Shown here: one piece after another, positions 29,078 through 37,204 of the stretch | Position numbering within the stretch: position 1 is the first letter of the stretch | How the letters are laid out: the number at the start of each line of letters is the position of its first letter | Assembly (NCBI RefSeq): GCF_036373705.1 | Contig: NC_089855.1 | Location: forward strand, 49,618,318 to 49,682,317 | Direction of reading: 5' to 3' | From: Amia ocellicauda | Taxonomy: Eukaryota; Chordata; Actinopteri; Amiiformes; Amiidae | Length of the DNA stretch: 64,000 nt | Notes under the pieces: model-generated | Databases searched by the model: none | What the model saw: only the letters and a program-made list of their open reading frames with translations | Told to the model about the DNA's origin: nothing | Translations under genes and position numbers: made by a program

Positions 29078-29149
29078 AGGTCCCACCGAGACTTGAACTC
29101 GGATCGCTGGATTCAGAGTCCAGAGTGCTAACCATTACACCATGGAACC
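29078..29149 (-). tRNA. tRNA-Gln (CTG)
   Basis: 72 nt, same sequence as 2050-2121, intact boxes and anticodon CTG. Confidence 0.87.
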
Positions 29150-29284
29150 AAGCCCGCTGCCCACCTCTTGCCCGTGACGAAGGTTTCTGCTCTACGCACA
29201 CGTCTCGCTCTGTCGCACGGCCAAGTCCAGAGTGAGCCAAGTTGCGCCCAGAGTGCTGCGTGTGGCGGGTCACTTCCGGAGCCG

Positions 29285-29356
29285 TCCCTGGTGGTCTAGT
29301 GGTCAGGATTCGGCGCTCTCACCGCCGCGGCCCGGGTTCGATTCCCGGTCAGGGAA
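29285..29356 (+). tRNA. tRNA-Glu (CTC)
   Basis: Same as 25758-25829. It is the only whole tRNA-Glu directly next to an element in this window; its 3' end is 27 bp from the CCTGTG duplication. The first T-run downstream is the T6 inside the element's inverted repeat. Confidence 0.88.
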
Positions 29357-29383
29357 GGTGGATCTGTTGCTCTTCCCCTAGGA

Positions 29384-29389
29384 CCTGTG
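29384..29389. repeat. Target-site duplication CCTGTG, left of E2
   Basis: Pairs with 45065-45070; same site as for E1 and E3. Confidence 0.9.
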
Positions 29390-29570
29390 AGTAGATAGTA
29401 GGGTTTTTTGGGCGCGGCCTATTTTGTTATGACGTATGCCCTAAGCTTATTAATATTCCTACGTCATAATTGGGGGGCGTGATTTTAGAGTTATTTCCTT
29501 AATTATTCCTACGTCATATCCGTCAGAAAGTGTACACCCCTAAAACCCTGAACAACAAGGCCACCCATAA
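29390..29570 (+). repeat. Left terminal inverted repeat of E2
   Basis: 181 bp, same as 2250-2430, with three CRE-like cores. Confidence 0.93.
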
Positions 29571-29690
29571 AGACCCCCCCCCCCCCCTGAAGGCAACGCC
29601 CCGAAACTCTCCTCTCTATTTAAGACCCCGCGCTGCTTTTAGGCAATACCTCTTTAATTCTCAGCATCTGAAACATCCCGCTTCTTCAAC

Positions 29691-30401
29691 ATGTCCAGCG
29701 ACATCAACATGAAACCCCGCAAGAAACAATCCCGGGCAAGGGTTCCTGTACTCACCAATTTGAAGATTGAACGCTCCTGGGTGTTGTTCTGGGGGGGTCG
29801 ACGGGGTTACCGCTTTAAAAGGGATCCCAGCTATGTTGGAGTGGAGCTTTTTGCTTTGGGAGAGAAGGAGGGTACGTTGGAACCTTTTGAGACGGTGATT
29901 GAATACTCTTTTGAGGACTGGTTGAAGGTGATGGCATGGAGAGACCTGGGGCTTGTGGATAAGACTCTAGAAGGCTTGCAAGAGGGTCCAAGAGAAGGCG
30001 AAACGGAGTCTCCGACTCAGAGTTTTGAAAGGTGTGAATGGGAAAGCTTGCAGAACTACGGTACAGTGGTGAAGAGTCTATCTCTAACTACTGATCGTAA
30101 GGTTTTGTTTAGCAGTACCCTGATTACAAACCCTATTGAAGGGGTTGTGGAGGATCCAGAAAAACAGGTTACTGAAATTATGTTTGACGCCGTGGACTGG
30201 CCGTTCTTGAAAGAGGTCATAAACTGTATAAATGATGGTTTTGACATCTTGACCAAATGTTCACAACTGGATTCTGTTAGAAGGAGAATATGCTGGATTA
30301 TGGATTATATATCCCCCTTGAATGACGACGACGATGATAAAACAGACGACCTGTGGGGGGTTGGAGGGGGGTCTGACGGCTCAGGGTCTACTCTCTTCTA
30401 A
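29691..30401 (+). CDS. 236-aa left-end protein, function unknown
   Basis: Predicted protein identical to that at 2550-3260 (silent change at codon 2). The TATA-like TATTTAAG lies the same distance upstream. Confidence 0.7.
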   Translation: MSSDINMKPRKKQSRARVPVLTNLKIERSWVLFWGGRRGYRFKRDPSYVGVELFALGEKEGTLEPFETVIEYSFEDWLKVMAWRDLGLVDKTLEGLQEGPREGETESPTQSFERCEWESLQNYGTVVKSLSLTTDRKVLFSSTLITNPIEGVVEDPEKQVTEIMFDAVDWPFLKEVINCINDGFDILTKCSQLDSVRRRICWIMDYISPLNDDDDDKTDDLWGVGGGSDGSGSTLF

Positions 30402-30479
30402 GAGGGCGGTGTGTCGTGACGTAGTGAAGAGATAGGATAAAAGGCGCAACAATTCATTCATGGTTTAAAATTAAAGAGA

Positions 30480-31328
30480 ATGTCTTACCCGAAAGCTGCG
30501 GACGTCGACAGGCTCTACAGGCCTCTTCAAACCCGGGATCACCCCTGGTTCTATTCCCCAGATTTTGTATACACTCCGGAACCCTCTGACTGCGGTTACC
30601 CTCCAAGACCTCAGACCCCGGTCCCTCAGGACGAAACAACATGCGGAGCGATGGATGTCCAAATGAGTCTCGGGGATCCCCAGCCTCTGGAGCTCATGGA
30701 GGGCCTCGATTTTGCCGAACTGTCTACCGTCTGTGCGTCTCAGGAGGGGGTCAGTCCAATGGATGTAGAAACACCCCACAAACCACCAGGCGACCCAATG
30801 AGCATCGGACGGTCTCGGGGGCGTGATGAAGACGCAGGATTTATGCCCGGGGTAGGTGTCCAAGTAAGCAGAGTGGTTAAAAGCACCCTGGTGTATATTC
30901 TGAGTGCTCTCATCGACCGAGCTCTGAAAGAAGTCTGTCGGGGGTGTGAAGTGAATCACCCCAGTCAGTTGAGACACAGTTGTTTGTTTGAACCAGACCG
31001 TTACTATTTCCTGTTCTATTTCAACGTGTTTTACAGAAGACTGAACAAACCGTGGCTGAAACCGGCACTAATCAAGGCTCTGTCTTACTCCCACATACAT
31101 GTCACTGCTGGACAAGTCCAGAAAATCATAGATGAGATTTTGCTGGAGCTGAAAAAGGAGCCGTTTATAATAGAGAAACTTGGGCAGCTGCTCAATGACC
31201 TGGATGAGCCAAGTAGAAAAACCGCTGGCAAGCTAAAAGCTTATTTCTTCCGTAAAGAAGTTAAAGCTGGGGGCAGCGACGAAGAATTCGACATCTACGC
31301 CACTGATTCAGACTCTGACCTGAACTAA
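30480..31328 (+). CDS. 282-aa Cys/His-cluster protein
   Basis: Intact form of the gene broken in E1. The first ~130 residues are Pro/Asp-rich and probably disordered. A folded C-terminal part follows with a cluster C153-x2-C156-x3-H160-x5-H166-x-C168 (CRGCEVNHPSQLRHSC), a plausible zinc site, then an aromatic stretch (DRYYFLFYFNVFYRRL) and two helical segments to about residue 260. The C-terminus is acidic with Ser/Asp repeats. I have an impression that similar HPSQ-x-x-H-x-C sequences occur in other animal Maverick-type elements but cannot confirm it. Its place next to the Bcl-2-like gene and behind a CRE/TATA promoter suggests an early accessory protein. No enzyme motif is seen. Confidence 0.75.
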   Translation: MSYPKAADVDRLYRPLQTRDHPWFYSPDFVYTPEPSDCGYPPRPQTPVPQDETTCGAMDVQMSLGDPQPLELMEGLDFAELSTVCASQEGVSPMDVETPHKPPGDPMSIGRSRGRDEDAGFMPGVGVQVSRVVKSTLVYILSALIDRALKEVCRGCEVNHPSQLRHSCLFEPDRYYFLFYFNVFYRRLNKPWLKPALIKALSYSHIHVTAGQVQKIIDEILLELKKEPFIIEKLGQLLNDLDEPSRKTAGKLKAYFFRKEVKAGGSDEEFDIYATDSDSDLN

Positions 31329-31340
31329 GGGACTTTGAAC

Positions 31341-31847
31341 ATGGGGAATGTTCTGGACTGCTGCTGCAACTGGTTCTGTCATCAACACTCTGCAGCTAAC
31401 CTGAGAGCGCTATTACACCATGTGCTTGACAGAAAAGTAGCCAACGCGAGCCTTTTCTCTACAGATTTAACCATCGATGAGGATCAACTTTCAAACCTGG
31501 AAAAGTTAATGGTTGCTGTAACAAAGACCGGGGGGTACGAACACTGGGATGAAGCGCTCAAGGGGGCCAAGAATGATATTAGGCCATTTCATCAACATCT
31601 GTATGACCTTTTACTGAGCATGTTTAATACCCCTCTGTTTACTTTTAAAATAGGTCATATTGTTGTTTTATTTACATATGTAACTGAGGTGTGTGCCTAC
31701 AAGATAAAGAAACAGGTATTTGTTGATATAGATCAAGTAACCAATCATCTGATTTCTTTTTGTCTGGACCGTAGAAAAAATTGTTGTGTATGTTATACTT
31801 TTCTCAAATGTCTAAAAAGGGGTATCTGCTCTCCTGAAGTTGAATAA
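31341..31847 (+). CDS. Bcl-2-like protein (168 aa)
   Basis: Protein identical to 4189-4695, including the BH1-like stretch and the MGN...CCC N-terminus; ATG 31341. It starts 12 bp after the stop of the 282-aa gene, so the two may share a transcript. Confidence 0.6.
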   Translation: MGNVLDCCCNWFCHQHSAANLRALLHHVLDRKVANASLFSTDLTIDEDQLSNLEKLMVAVTKTGGYEHWDEALKGAKNDIRPFHQHLYDLLLSMFNTPLFTFKIGHIVVLFTYVTEVCAYKIKKQVFVDIDQVTNHLISFCLDRRKNCCVCYTFLKCLKRGICSPEVE

Positions 31848-31903
31848 AAAACCTTGTATAAAAACTTTGCGCATAGTGTGGGTCTGTGTGTTTATTTGGC
31901 AGA

Positions 31904-32995
31904 ATGACTCGGCAAGCTCCCCAAATGCATGAACTATACTACAACCCAGCCAAGATTGGGGGTTTGGCGGGTAAGAAGGGTTTTCAAAGAGGACTCGCTG
32001 AGGCCGGCGTGAAGGTTAATGATGTGGTTGTTTCAGAATGGTTACGGGAACAAGACGCCTATACCTTACATAAACCTCTCAGGATTAACTTTAAAAGAAA
32101 CCGTGTATATGCAACTGACATAGACTCACAATGGCAAATGGATCTAGTCGATATGTCAAATTTATCAAAACATAACAATGGTCACAAATTTATGTTGATG
32201 TGTATCGATGTGTTATCAAAATATGCCTGGGCTCGCATTCTACATAATAAAACAGGTCGGGCGGTGACAAGGGCCTTTGAGGATATATTGTCCCAGGGAC
32301 GATGTCCTAAAAAACTGCAGACTGATAAAGGAAAAGAGTTTCTCAACAGAGAATTTCAGAATCTACTGAAGAGACACAAAATACATCATTTCACCACCGG
32401 TAATGAGCTTAAGGCATCGGTGGTGGAGAGGTTTAACCGCACCATAAAGACCAAAATGTGGAGATATTTTACAGCGGTCAACACGTTCAAGTATTTTGAT
32501 AAAGTTCAGGATTTTATCGATGCTTACAACCAAGGGTATCACGCCAGTATTAAAATGAAGCCTATAGATGTTGATCAAAGTAATTCTTTTAAGGTCTATA
32601 AAAAATTATACGGCCCATTTATTAAGAAGGGGAAAACTACTTATAAGTTCAACATCGGTGATGTGGTTCGCGTTTCAAAGCTAAGGAGTACTTTTGCCAA
32701 AGGTTATGAACAAACATTTTCTGACGAATATTTTACAGTTACCGAACAGGTGGCTAGAGACCCCCCCGTGTACCGGTTAAAAGACTATGACGGGGAGGAT
32801 ATAGAAGGAACGTTTTATGAAGCCGAGTTACAAAAAATTATTGTGGGTAAAGACATTGTATACAGAGTTGAAAAGATATTAGCTGAGAAAACCCAGAACC
32901 GGAAAAAATATGTGTTGGTGAAATGGCTTGGATGGCCTGAAAAGTTCAATAGTTGGGTCCCGGAACAACAGGTTTGTGATATTCAAGCCTTATAA
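31904..32995 (+). CDS. DDE integrase with chromodomain (363 aa)
   Basis: Intact. D80, D141, E175 and chromodomain residues Y320, W341, W344 are all present. Residue 338 is Leu, the expected hydrophobic type, unlike Ser in E1. A TATAAAAA box lies 47 bp before the ATG. Confidence 0.93.
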   Translation: MTRQAPQMHELYYNPAKIGGLAGKKGFQRGLAEAGVKVNDVVVSEWLREQDAYTLHKPLRINFKRNRVYATDIDSQWQMDLVDMSNLSKHNNGHKFMLMCIDVLSKYAWARILHNKTGRAVTRAFEDILSQGRCPKKLQTDKGKEFLNREFQNLLKRHKIHHFTTGNELKASVVERFNRTIKTKMWRYFTAVNTFKYFDKVQDFIDAYNQGYHASIKMKPIDVDQSNSFKVYKKLYGPFIKKGKTTYKFNIGDVVRVSKLRSTFAKGYEQTFSDEYFTVTEQVARDPPVYRLKDYDGEDIEGTFYEAELQKIIVGKDIVYRVEKILAEKTQNRKKYVLVKWLGWPEKFNSWVPEQQVCDIQAL

Positions 32996-32999
32996 CAAC

Positions 33000-33686
33000 A
33001 TGCCCGCTGGTGTGATGGGGTCATTACTTTCGATACTCAAGATGGAATCAGGAGGCTTCTACGTGACTCTACCCAGTAACGCCTCTCTCGATATATACCC
33101 TAAAAATGAAATATCCAGTTACACGGTACAATTTGGAAAATCTATAGATCTAAGGGGGTCGTGGGAAGTGGGGTTGGCGGAAATACAGTATCCTTACACT
33201 TGGGCTGTTTTACAAGATAAGGATGCCACCTTCGCCATTTTTGACGATGTTAAAAAGAGTCAATGGACATTCACGATGCAAGGAGGTTATTATGACAATG
33301 TGGATACAATATTAGATGAGATGCATAAACAGTTCTCAGAAGGCACCCCCAACATCAAGCTATATTACAACCCTATTAAAAACAGAGTGTACAAGGTGTC
33401 AAAACCTGGTATTAGCATTCAAACCAAAGGACAACTGGGGCGTATATTAGGGTTCTATTCTGACACAGAGAGCAGGTTCTCAGAAGTGGTGGCACCCTTC
33501 CCGGCTGACATCAGTGGCGGCTTTTACACTCTTTATGTGTATACGGATATCATAACACACCAGAGGGTCGGGGATAGCTATGTCCCCCTTTTGAGAAATG
33601 TACTTATTAAAGGTAAAAGCAATGACATGGTCACAATTACTTATGACAAGCCACACTACGTACCAGTCTCAAAGACCCACTTTGAC
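33000..33686 (+). pseudogene. Penton-like capsid protein, 3' end deleted
   Basis: Coding matches 5848-6534. An 890-bp deletion then joins it to the inside of the hexon-like gene in a different frame, so the ribosome reads 15 unrelated codons and stops at 33729-33731. The last ~37 residues of the normal protein are missing. Confidence 0.9.
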
Positions 33687-34707
33687 CATGTTTTCACAGG
33701 TGGATGTGACCCTGGGAGATCGGCTCATTAGTCAAAGCAGCAATACTTACCCCTATAGGGCCATGATGGAGTGTATCCTTAATTATAGTGAGGAGACCCT
33801 AAGCAAACAGTTCAGCCCCGGCCTTTTCTTCAAAGACACCCCGGAAGCTATGGACGACCAGGATCCAGAGGGACTCAATAAGGGTTTGCAAAAAAGAACG
33901 GCCTTTTCAACAGAAGGGAGGACCTTTGAGCTAATGGGACATATTCATGCAGACATATTTTTCCAAGAAAAACTCATGCTCAACCGGGTAGACATTAAAA
34001 TTAAAATGATCCGTAGTAAAAGTGCTTTTTGTCTGATGACCCCTGATACTGAAAAATATAAACTGACCATATTATCGGCCTCGCTGTTTGTGAAAAAAGT
34101 ATCCGTCTCCCCGGCGGTTAAACTAGGACATGCGCAGGCTTTAATGACGGCAAACGCCAAGTACCCGATCGAAAGAGTCTATATGAAAGTCCACAGTATC
34201 CCCGCAGGGACACGGGTGATGAACCAGGAAAATCTGTTTCTAGGCCAGCTCCCAAAACAGGTTATTATAGGTCTCGTGGATAATGATGCATTTACCGGGG
34301 TTTACAACAAGAACCCCTTTAACTTTAAACATTATAACGCGGAATTTATAGCACTGTACGTCGATGGTGTGCAGGTTCCATCCAGACCTTTTCAACCTGA
34401 CTTTGAAAACGGCAACGCGGTTCGTGAATATTACAGTCTAGTACTGGCTACGGGTCGCCATCTCAAGGATCAACCTCTGCTGATCGATCGCCGGGAATAC
34501 TGCAGCGGTTACACCCTGTACGGTTTCAACCTGACCCCTGACGAAGAGTGTGGACAACATTTTTCACTGATGAAGACGGGCAATATGCGTTTGGAGATGC
34601 GTTTCAAGCAGCCTCTACCACGCACTGTAAATATGGTCGTGTATGCTGTGTTTGACAACATTATTGAGGTGAATCAGAGGAGAAACGTTCTGTATGATTA
34701 TTATTAA
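33687..34707 (+). pseudogene. Hexon-like major capsid protein, 5' end deleted
   Basis: Coding matches 7425-8445, so about the first 97 residues are gone. The first in-frame ATG of the remaining coding sequence (33688) sits right at the junction, so a shortened protein could be made, but without the start of the first jelly roll. A Gly-to-Arg change (LMLNRVDIK) is also unique to this copy. Confidence 0.9.
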
Positions 34708-34708
34708 A

Positions 34709-35266
34709 ATGAACACCAGAGAGCTCAACCACATCATGAATGCCCTGGACGGCTCACGGAAAGTGTTTCAAGGAGTCTACGCCTGCGACCAGCTGCCTAA
34801 ATTTAAGATCAAGAATTTACCTGCAATGTACATAATCAACACACACCCTAAAAATATGCCCGGAGAACATTGGCTGGCTATTTATCTAAGGGAGGACCGC
34901 CGTGGGGAATTTTTTGATTCCTATGGAAACCCCCCGGATTTCAGACCTTTCCCTCGGAAGATCAATAACTTTCTGCTCAACAACTGTCAAGAAACCATTT
35001 ACAGCGGTCGTCAAGTACAAAGTCTTCAGACCTTCACTTGTGGTCAACACTGTGTGTTTTTCTTATATCATAGATCTAAAGGAAGGTCATACCCCGATAT
35101 TATGTCCTTGTACAGTGAGGATTTAGGCCAAAATGATAAAAAAGTGGCAGAGTTTGTCAGGACACTGTGGACCCCCCCTTATAACACAATTACTTACGAC
35201 CCTAGCCAGCCATGTATACAGATGGGGTGTTCTTGTGAGGATTTTAAAAGATGTCATGCGTGTTAA
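34709..35266 (+). CDS. Adenain-like cysteine protease (185 aa)
   Basis: Identical protein to 8447-9004 with H54, D70, Q107 and C115. It remains intact although its capsid substrates are damaged in this copy. Confidence 0.92.
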   Translation: MNTRELNHIMNALDGSRKVFQGVYACDQLPKFKIKNLPAMYIINTHPKNMPGEHWLAIYLREDRRGEFFDSYGNPPDFRPFPRKINNFLLNNCQETIYSGRQVQSLQTFTCGQHCVFFLYHRSKGRSYPDIMSLYSEDLGQNDKKVAEFVRTLWTPPYNTITYDPSQPCIQMGCSCEDFKRCHAC

Positions 35267-35444
35267 AGTGAAAAAATAATGAAAACAGCCTTTGAATCAT
35301 TAGTTTTGTTTTTATTCAACACAAATCTTATACAAAGCAGGGTTATGTTATAAATAAATGTACAACATTTGAAAATAAAAATAAAAAATAAAAAAATTGT
35401 TTGTCGGTTCCTTATTTACAGGGGAGACAAATAAAAACATGAGA
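35267..35444. terminator. Convergent 3' ends with overlapping poly(A) signals
   Basis: Same AT-rich arrangement as 9005-9182. Confidence 0.6.
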
Positions 35445-36188
35445 TTAATAAGCTTCCCAACGATGGATAGATCCTGAGGAGGGTTGCTCAACACGGTCAG
35501 AGTAATGAGATATCGGCGTCAGATCAGTCACCACCTCTTTACACAGACGGATTTTTTGTCGCGTTTCCTGGTTAGGGACTGTTGATTGGGGCATGTTCAG
35601 ACAGGCCATCGCCTGTAGGAAAGCATTCCAGCCTACAGGTCGGCGACTATCGGGTACCTTATTAGTGCTAGTGACACTCTTCAACAAATCAAACATGTGT
35701 GAACCTTTGATCAGTTGTCCTTTAAAAACAAATTCACCCTGTTCATTCCAAGTCGTTACCCGCGGTTTCTGAACCATTTTGTGCAGAATATATTCTGCAT
35801 GTCTTTTGCTTCTGGCCGGCATGTTTCTCAAAACATCCGTTACAACATCTCCCTCTGAACTCTCAACAGGTTCGGGCACCGCAACATCTTTATCAACCGT
35901 ACCCCCCGCATCAGTCCCAGAACCATTTTCTTGAGAGGCCATGGTTAAAGTTAAAATGTTTTGATCTTTTTCACCCTGTCTAACCAGACGGAGGTAGCGC
36001 TGTAACGTGTTGCTATACATCTGGGCTTTGGAATACTGATTTAAATCGGCCCTGGCCAGTATAGCTTTCATTTCAGAGTCCAGGTTGTTTTCGGCCATTT
36101 GTCTAATGGGCTCTGGCCCGACAACATTTTTTCTCAGTTTCTCAAGCTGCTCCTGAGGGATCAAAAACATTTTCTGAGCATATTCCAT
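35445..36188 (-). CDS. 247-aa conserved Maverick-type protein, function unknown
   Basis: Intact form of the gene truncated in E1. The N-terminus MEYAQKMFLIPQEQLEKLR and the helical region to about residue 75 are followed by a Gly/Ser/Asp/Glu-rich linker (85-115). A second conserved region then spans about 118-205, with RSKRHAEYILHKM, TWNEQGEFVFKGQLIKGSHM and PVGWNAFLQAM. This kind of two-part protein recurs next to the ATPase in animal Mavericks (recalled, not checked). No catalytic motif is seen. A role in virion assembly is guessed from position beside the 111-aa and ATPase genes. Confidence 0.72.
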   Translation of the reverse strand: MEYAQKMFLIPQEQLEKLRKNVVGPEPIRQMAENNLDSEMKAILARADLNQYSKAQMYSNTLQRYLRLVRQGEKDQNILTLTMASQENGSGTDAGGTVDKDVAVPEPVESSEGDVVTDVLRNMPARSKRHAEYILHKMVQKPRVTTWNEQGEFVFKGQLIKGSHMFDLLKSVTSTNKVPDSRRPVGWNAFLQAMACLNMPQSTVPNQETRQKIRLCKEVVTDLTPISHYSDRVEQPSSGSIHRWEAY

Positions 36189-36190
36189 TA

Positions 36191-36526
36191 TTAACCCACT
36201 CTGGAAGCTAGAAGACTGGTTAGGAAAGGCACGGCTATGCTCAACAGCGGTCCTATAAAACCTCCGGTTTGATTAATCTTCTTTCTTTTTCTTTTAATAG
36301 AATACTTCTTATTAGCGATGATCTTGATAACCGCTTTTTGTTTTTTGAGTTTAGAATGTTGAGAAGGGGTTAGGGGTATATTACCGCGTAAGATGTTAAA
36401 AGCTATTTCACACAGGGTCTCGATCAAATCCGAGGGGGCCCCTGCCAGCACAGCTTTCCTATGGCGCGGGCTCCCCTCAAATAACATTTGCAAAAGCGGC
36501 AGATTTCTTTTAATCCGAACAGACAT
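36191..36526 (-). CDS. 111-aa basic protein with hydrophobic tail
   Basis: Same protein as 9929-10264; intact. Confidence 0.7.
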   Translation of the reverse strand: MSVRIKRNLPLLQMLFEGSPRHRKAVLAGAPSDLIETLCEIAFNILRGNIPLTPSQHSKLKKQKAVIKIIANKKYSIKRKRKKINQTGGFIGPLLSIAVPFLTSLLASRVG

Positions 36527-36532
36527 TCTTAT

Positions 36533-37204
36533 TTATTTCCTTTTCTTTAGCACATACACTGCCGGCCAATCGGGCGGGCACAAACCTGTTCTGAGGCGAA
36601 AGTCTTCTGGGGTTTGTGCTTTTAAGTCCACAATCAAGTACCCGTAGGGTTTTTTGGTGGCATCCTCAAATGCCTCCAAAAAGAATTTGGTCTGGTTAGG
36701 GTACATTTGACGAGCCAAGACGGTGACCTGTAGTTTATCTCTGGGGTTTTTAAAAAGAATTATATAATTGGCATTTAAATTAATAGTGCGGCTTTTTTTA
36801 CCTTGAAAAAATAGATTTTGAACTAAATAAATAATACTTAAATTCCTATGATGAGTGTACTTTGTGAAAGCTTTTTCCACTTCACTGTTGTCACCGGCCT
36901 GCTCCATCAGGTCATCAAGGATCACTAGATTAGTTTGTCCGGGCGGGAACAGGTCATCGTCACACAACGAGGCGGGGAGACCTTGCACAAATTTCAGATT
37001 ATTTTTTTTTGATGCCAAATCATCGTAGAGAGGTTGCCAGCAAGAGTAACACCACACTATGTTGTCAAGAGCTTGGGACACGGTTGCGTCCACATCTTCT
37101 ATGATGTTCTTTATAAGATAGCTCTTACTCGAATTGGAGGGACCGGCTATAATACAGGAGAAAGGGTGTTGAAGTCTGTTATCAAAACCACTGCTAATAT
37201 CCAT
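36533..37204 (-). CDS. Packaging ATPase with altered Walker A (223 aa)
   Basis: Full-length, but GGT-to-AGT at 37127-37129 changes the invariant Gly26 before the catalytic Lys (GPSNSSKS). Walker B (LVILDD) is unchanged. P-loop ATPases usually need this Gly for nucleotide binding, so the product is probably inactive. Confidence 0.88.
   Translation of the reverse strand: MDISSGFDNRLQHPFSCIIAGPSNSSKSYLIKNIIEDVDATVSQALDNIVWCYSCWQPLYDDLASKKNNLKFVQGLPASLCDDDLFPPGQTNLVILDDLMEQAGDNSEVEKAFTKYTHHRNLSIIYLVQNLFFQGKKSRTINLNANYIILFKNPRDKLQVTVLARQMYPNQTKFFLEAFEDATKKPYGYLIVDLKAQTPEDFRLRTGLCPPDWPAVYVLKKRK

Larger units (their letters stand above)
25857..29389 (+). repeat. Host tandem unit 4, ending at E2
   Basis: Same order as the other units, with an intact tRNA-Gln and tRNA-Glu. 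It ends in CCTGTG (29384-29389), the left target duplication of E2. Confidence 0.85.

Noticed and set aside
33598-34707. Novel fused penton-hexon protein in E2
   Set aside because: The join is out of frame; the frame upstream of the join is the wrong phase for the penton-like gene, so this is a deletion scar and not a designed fusion.
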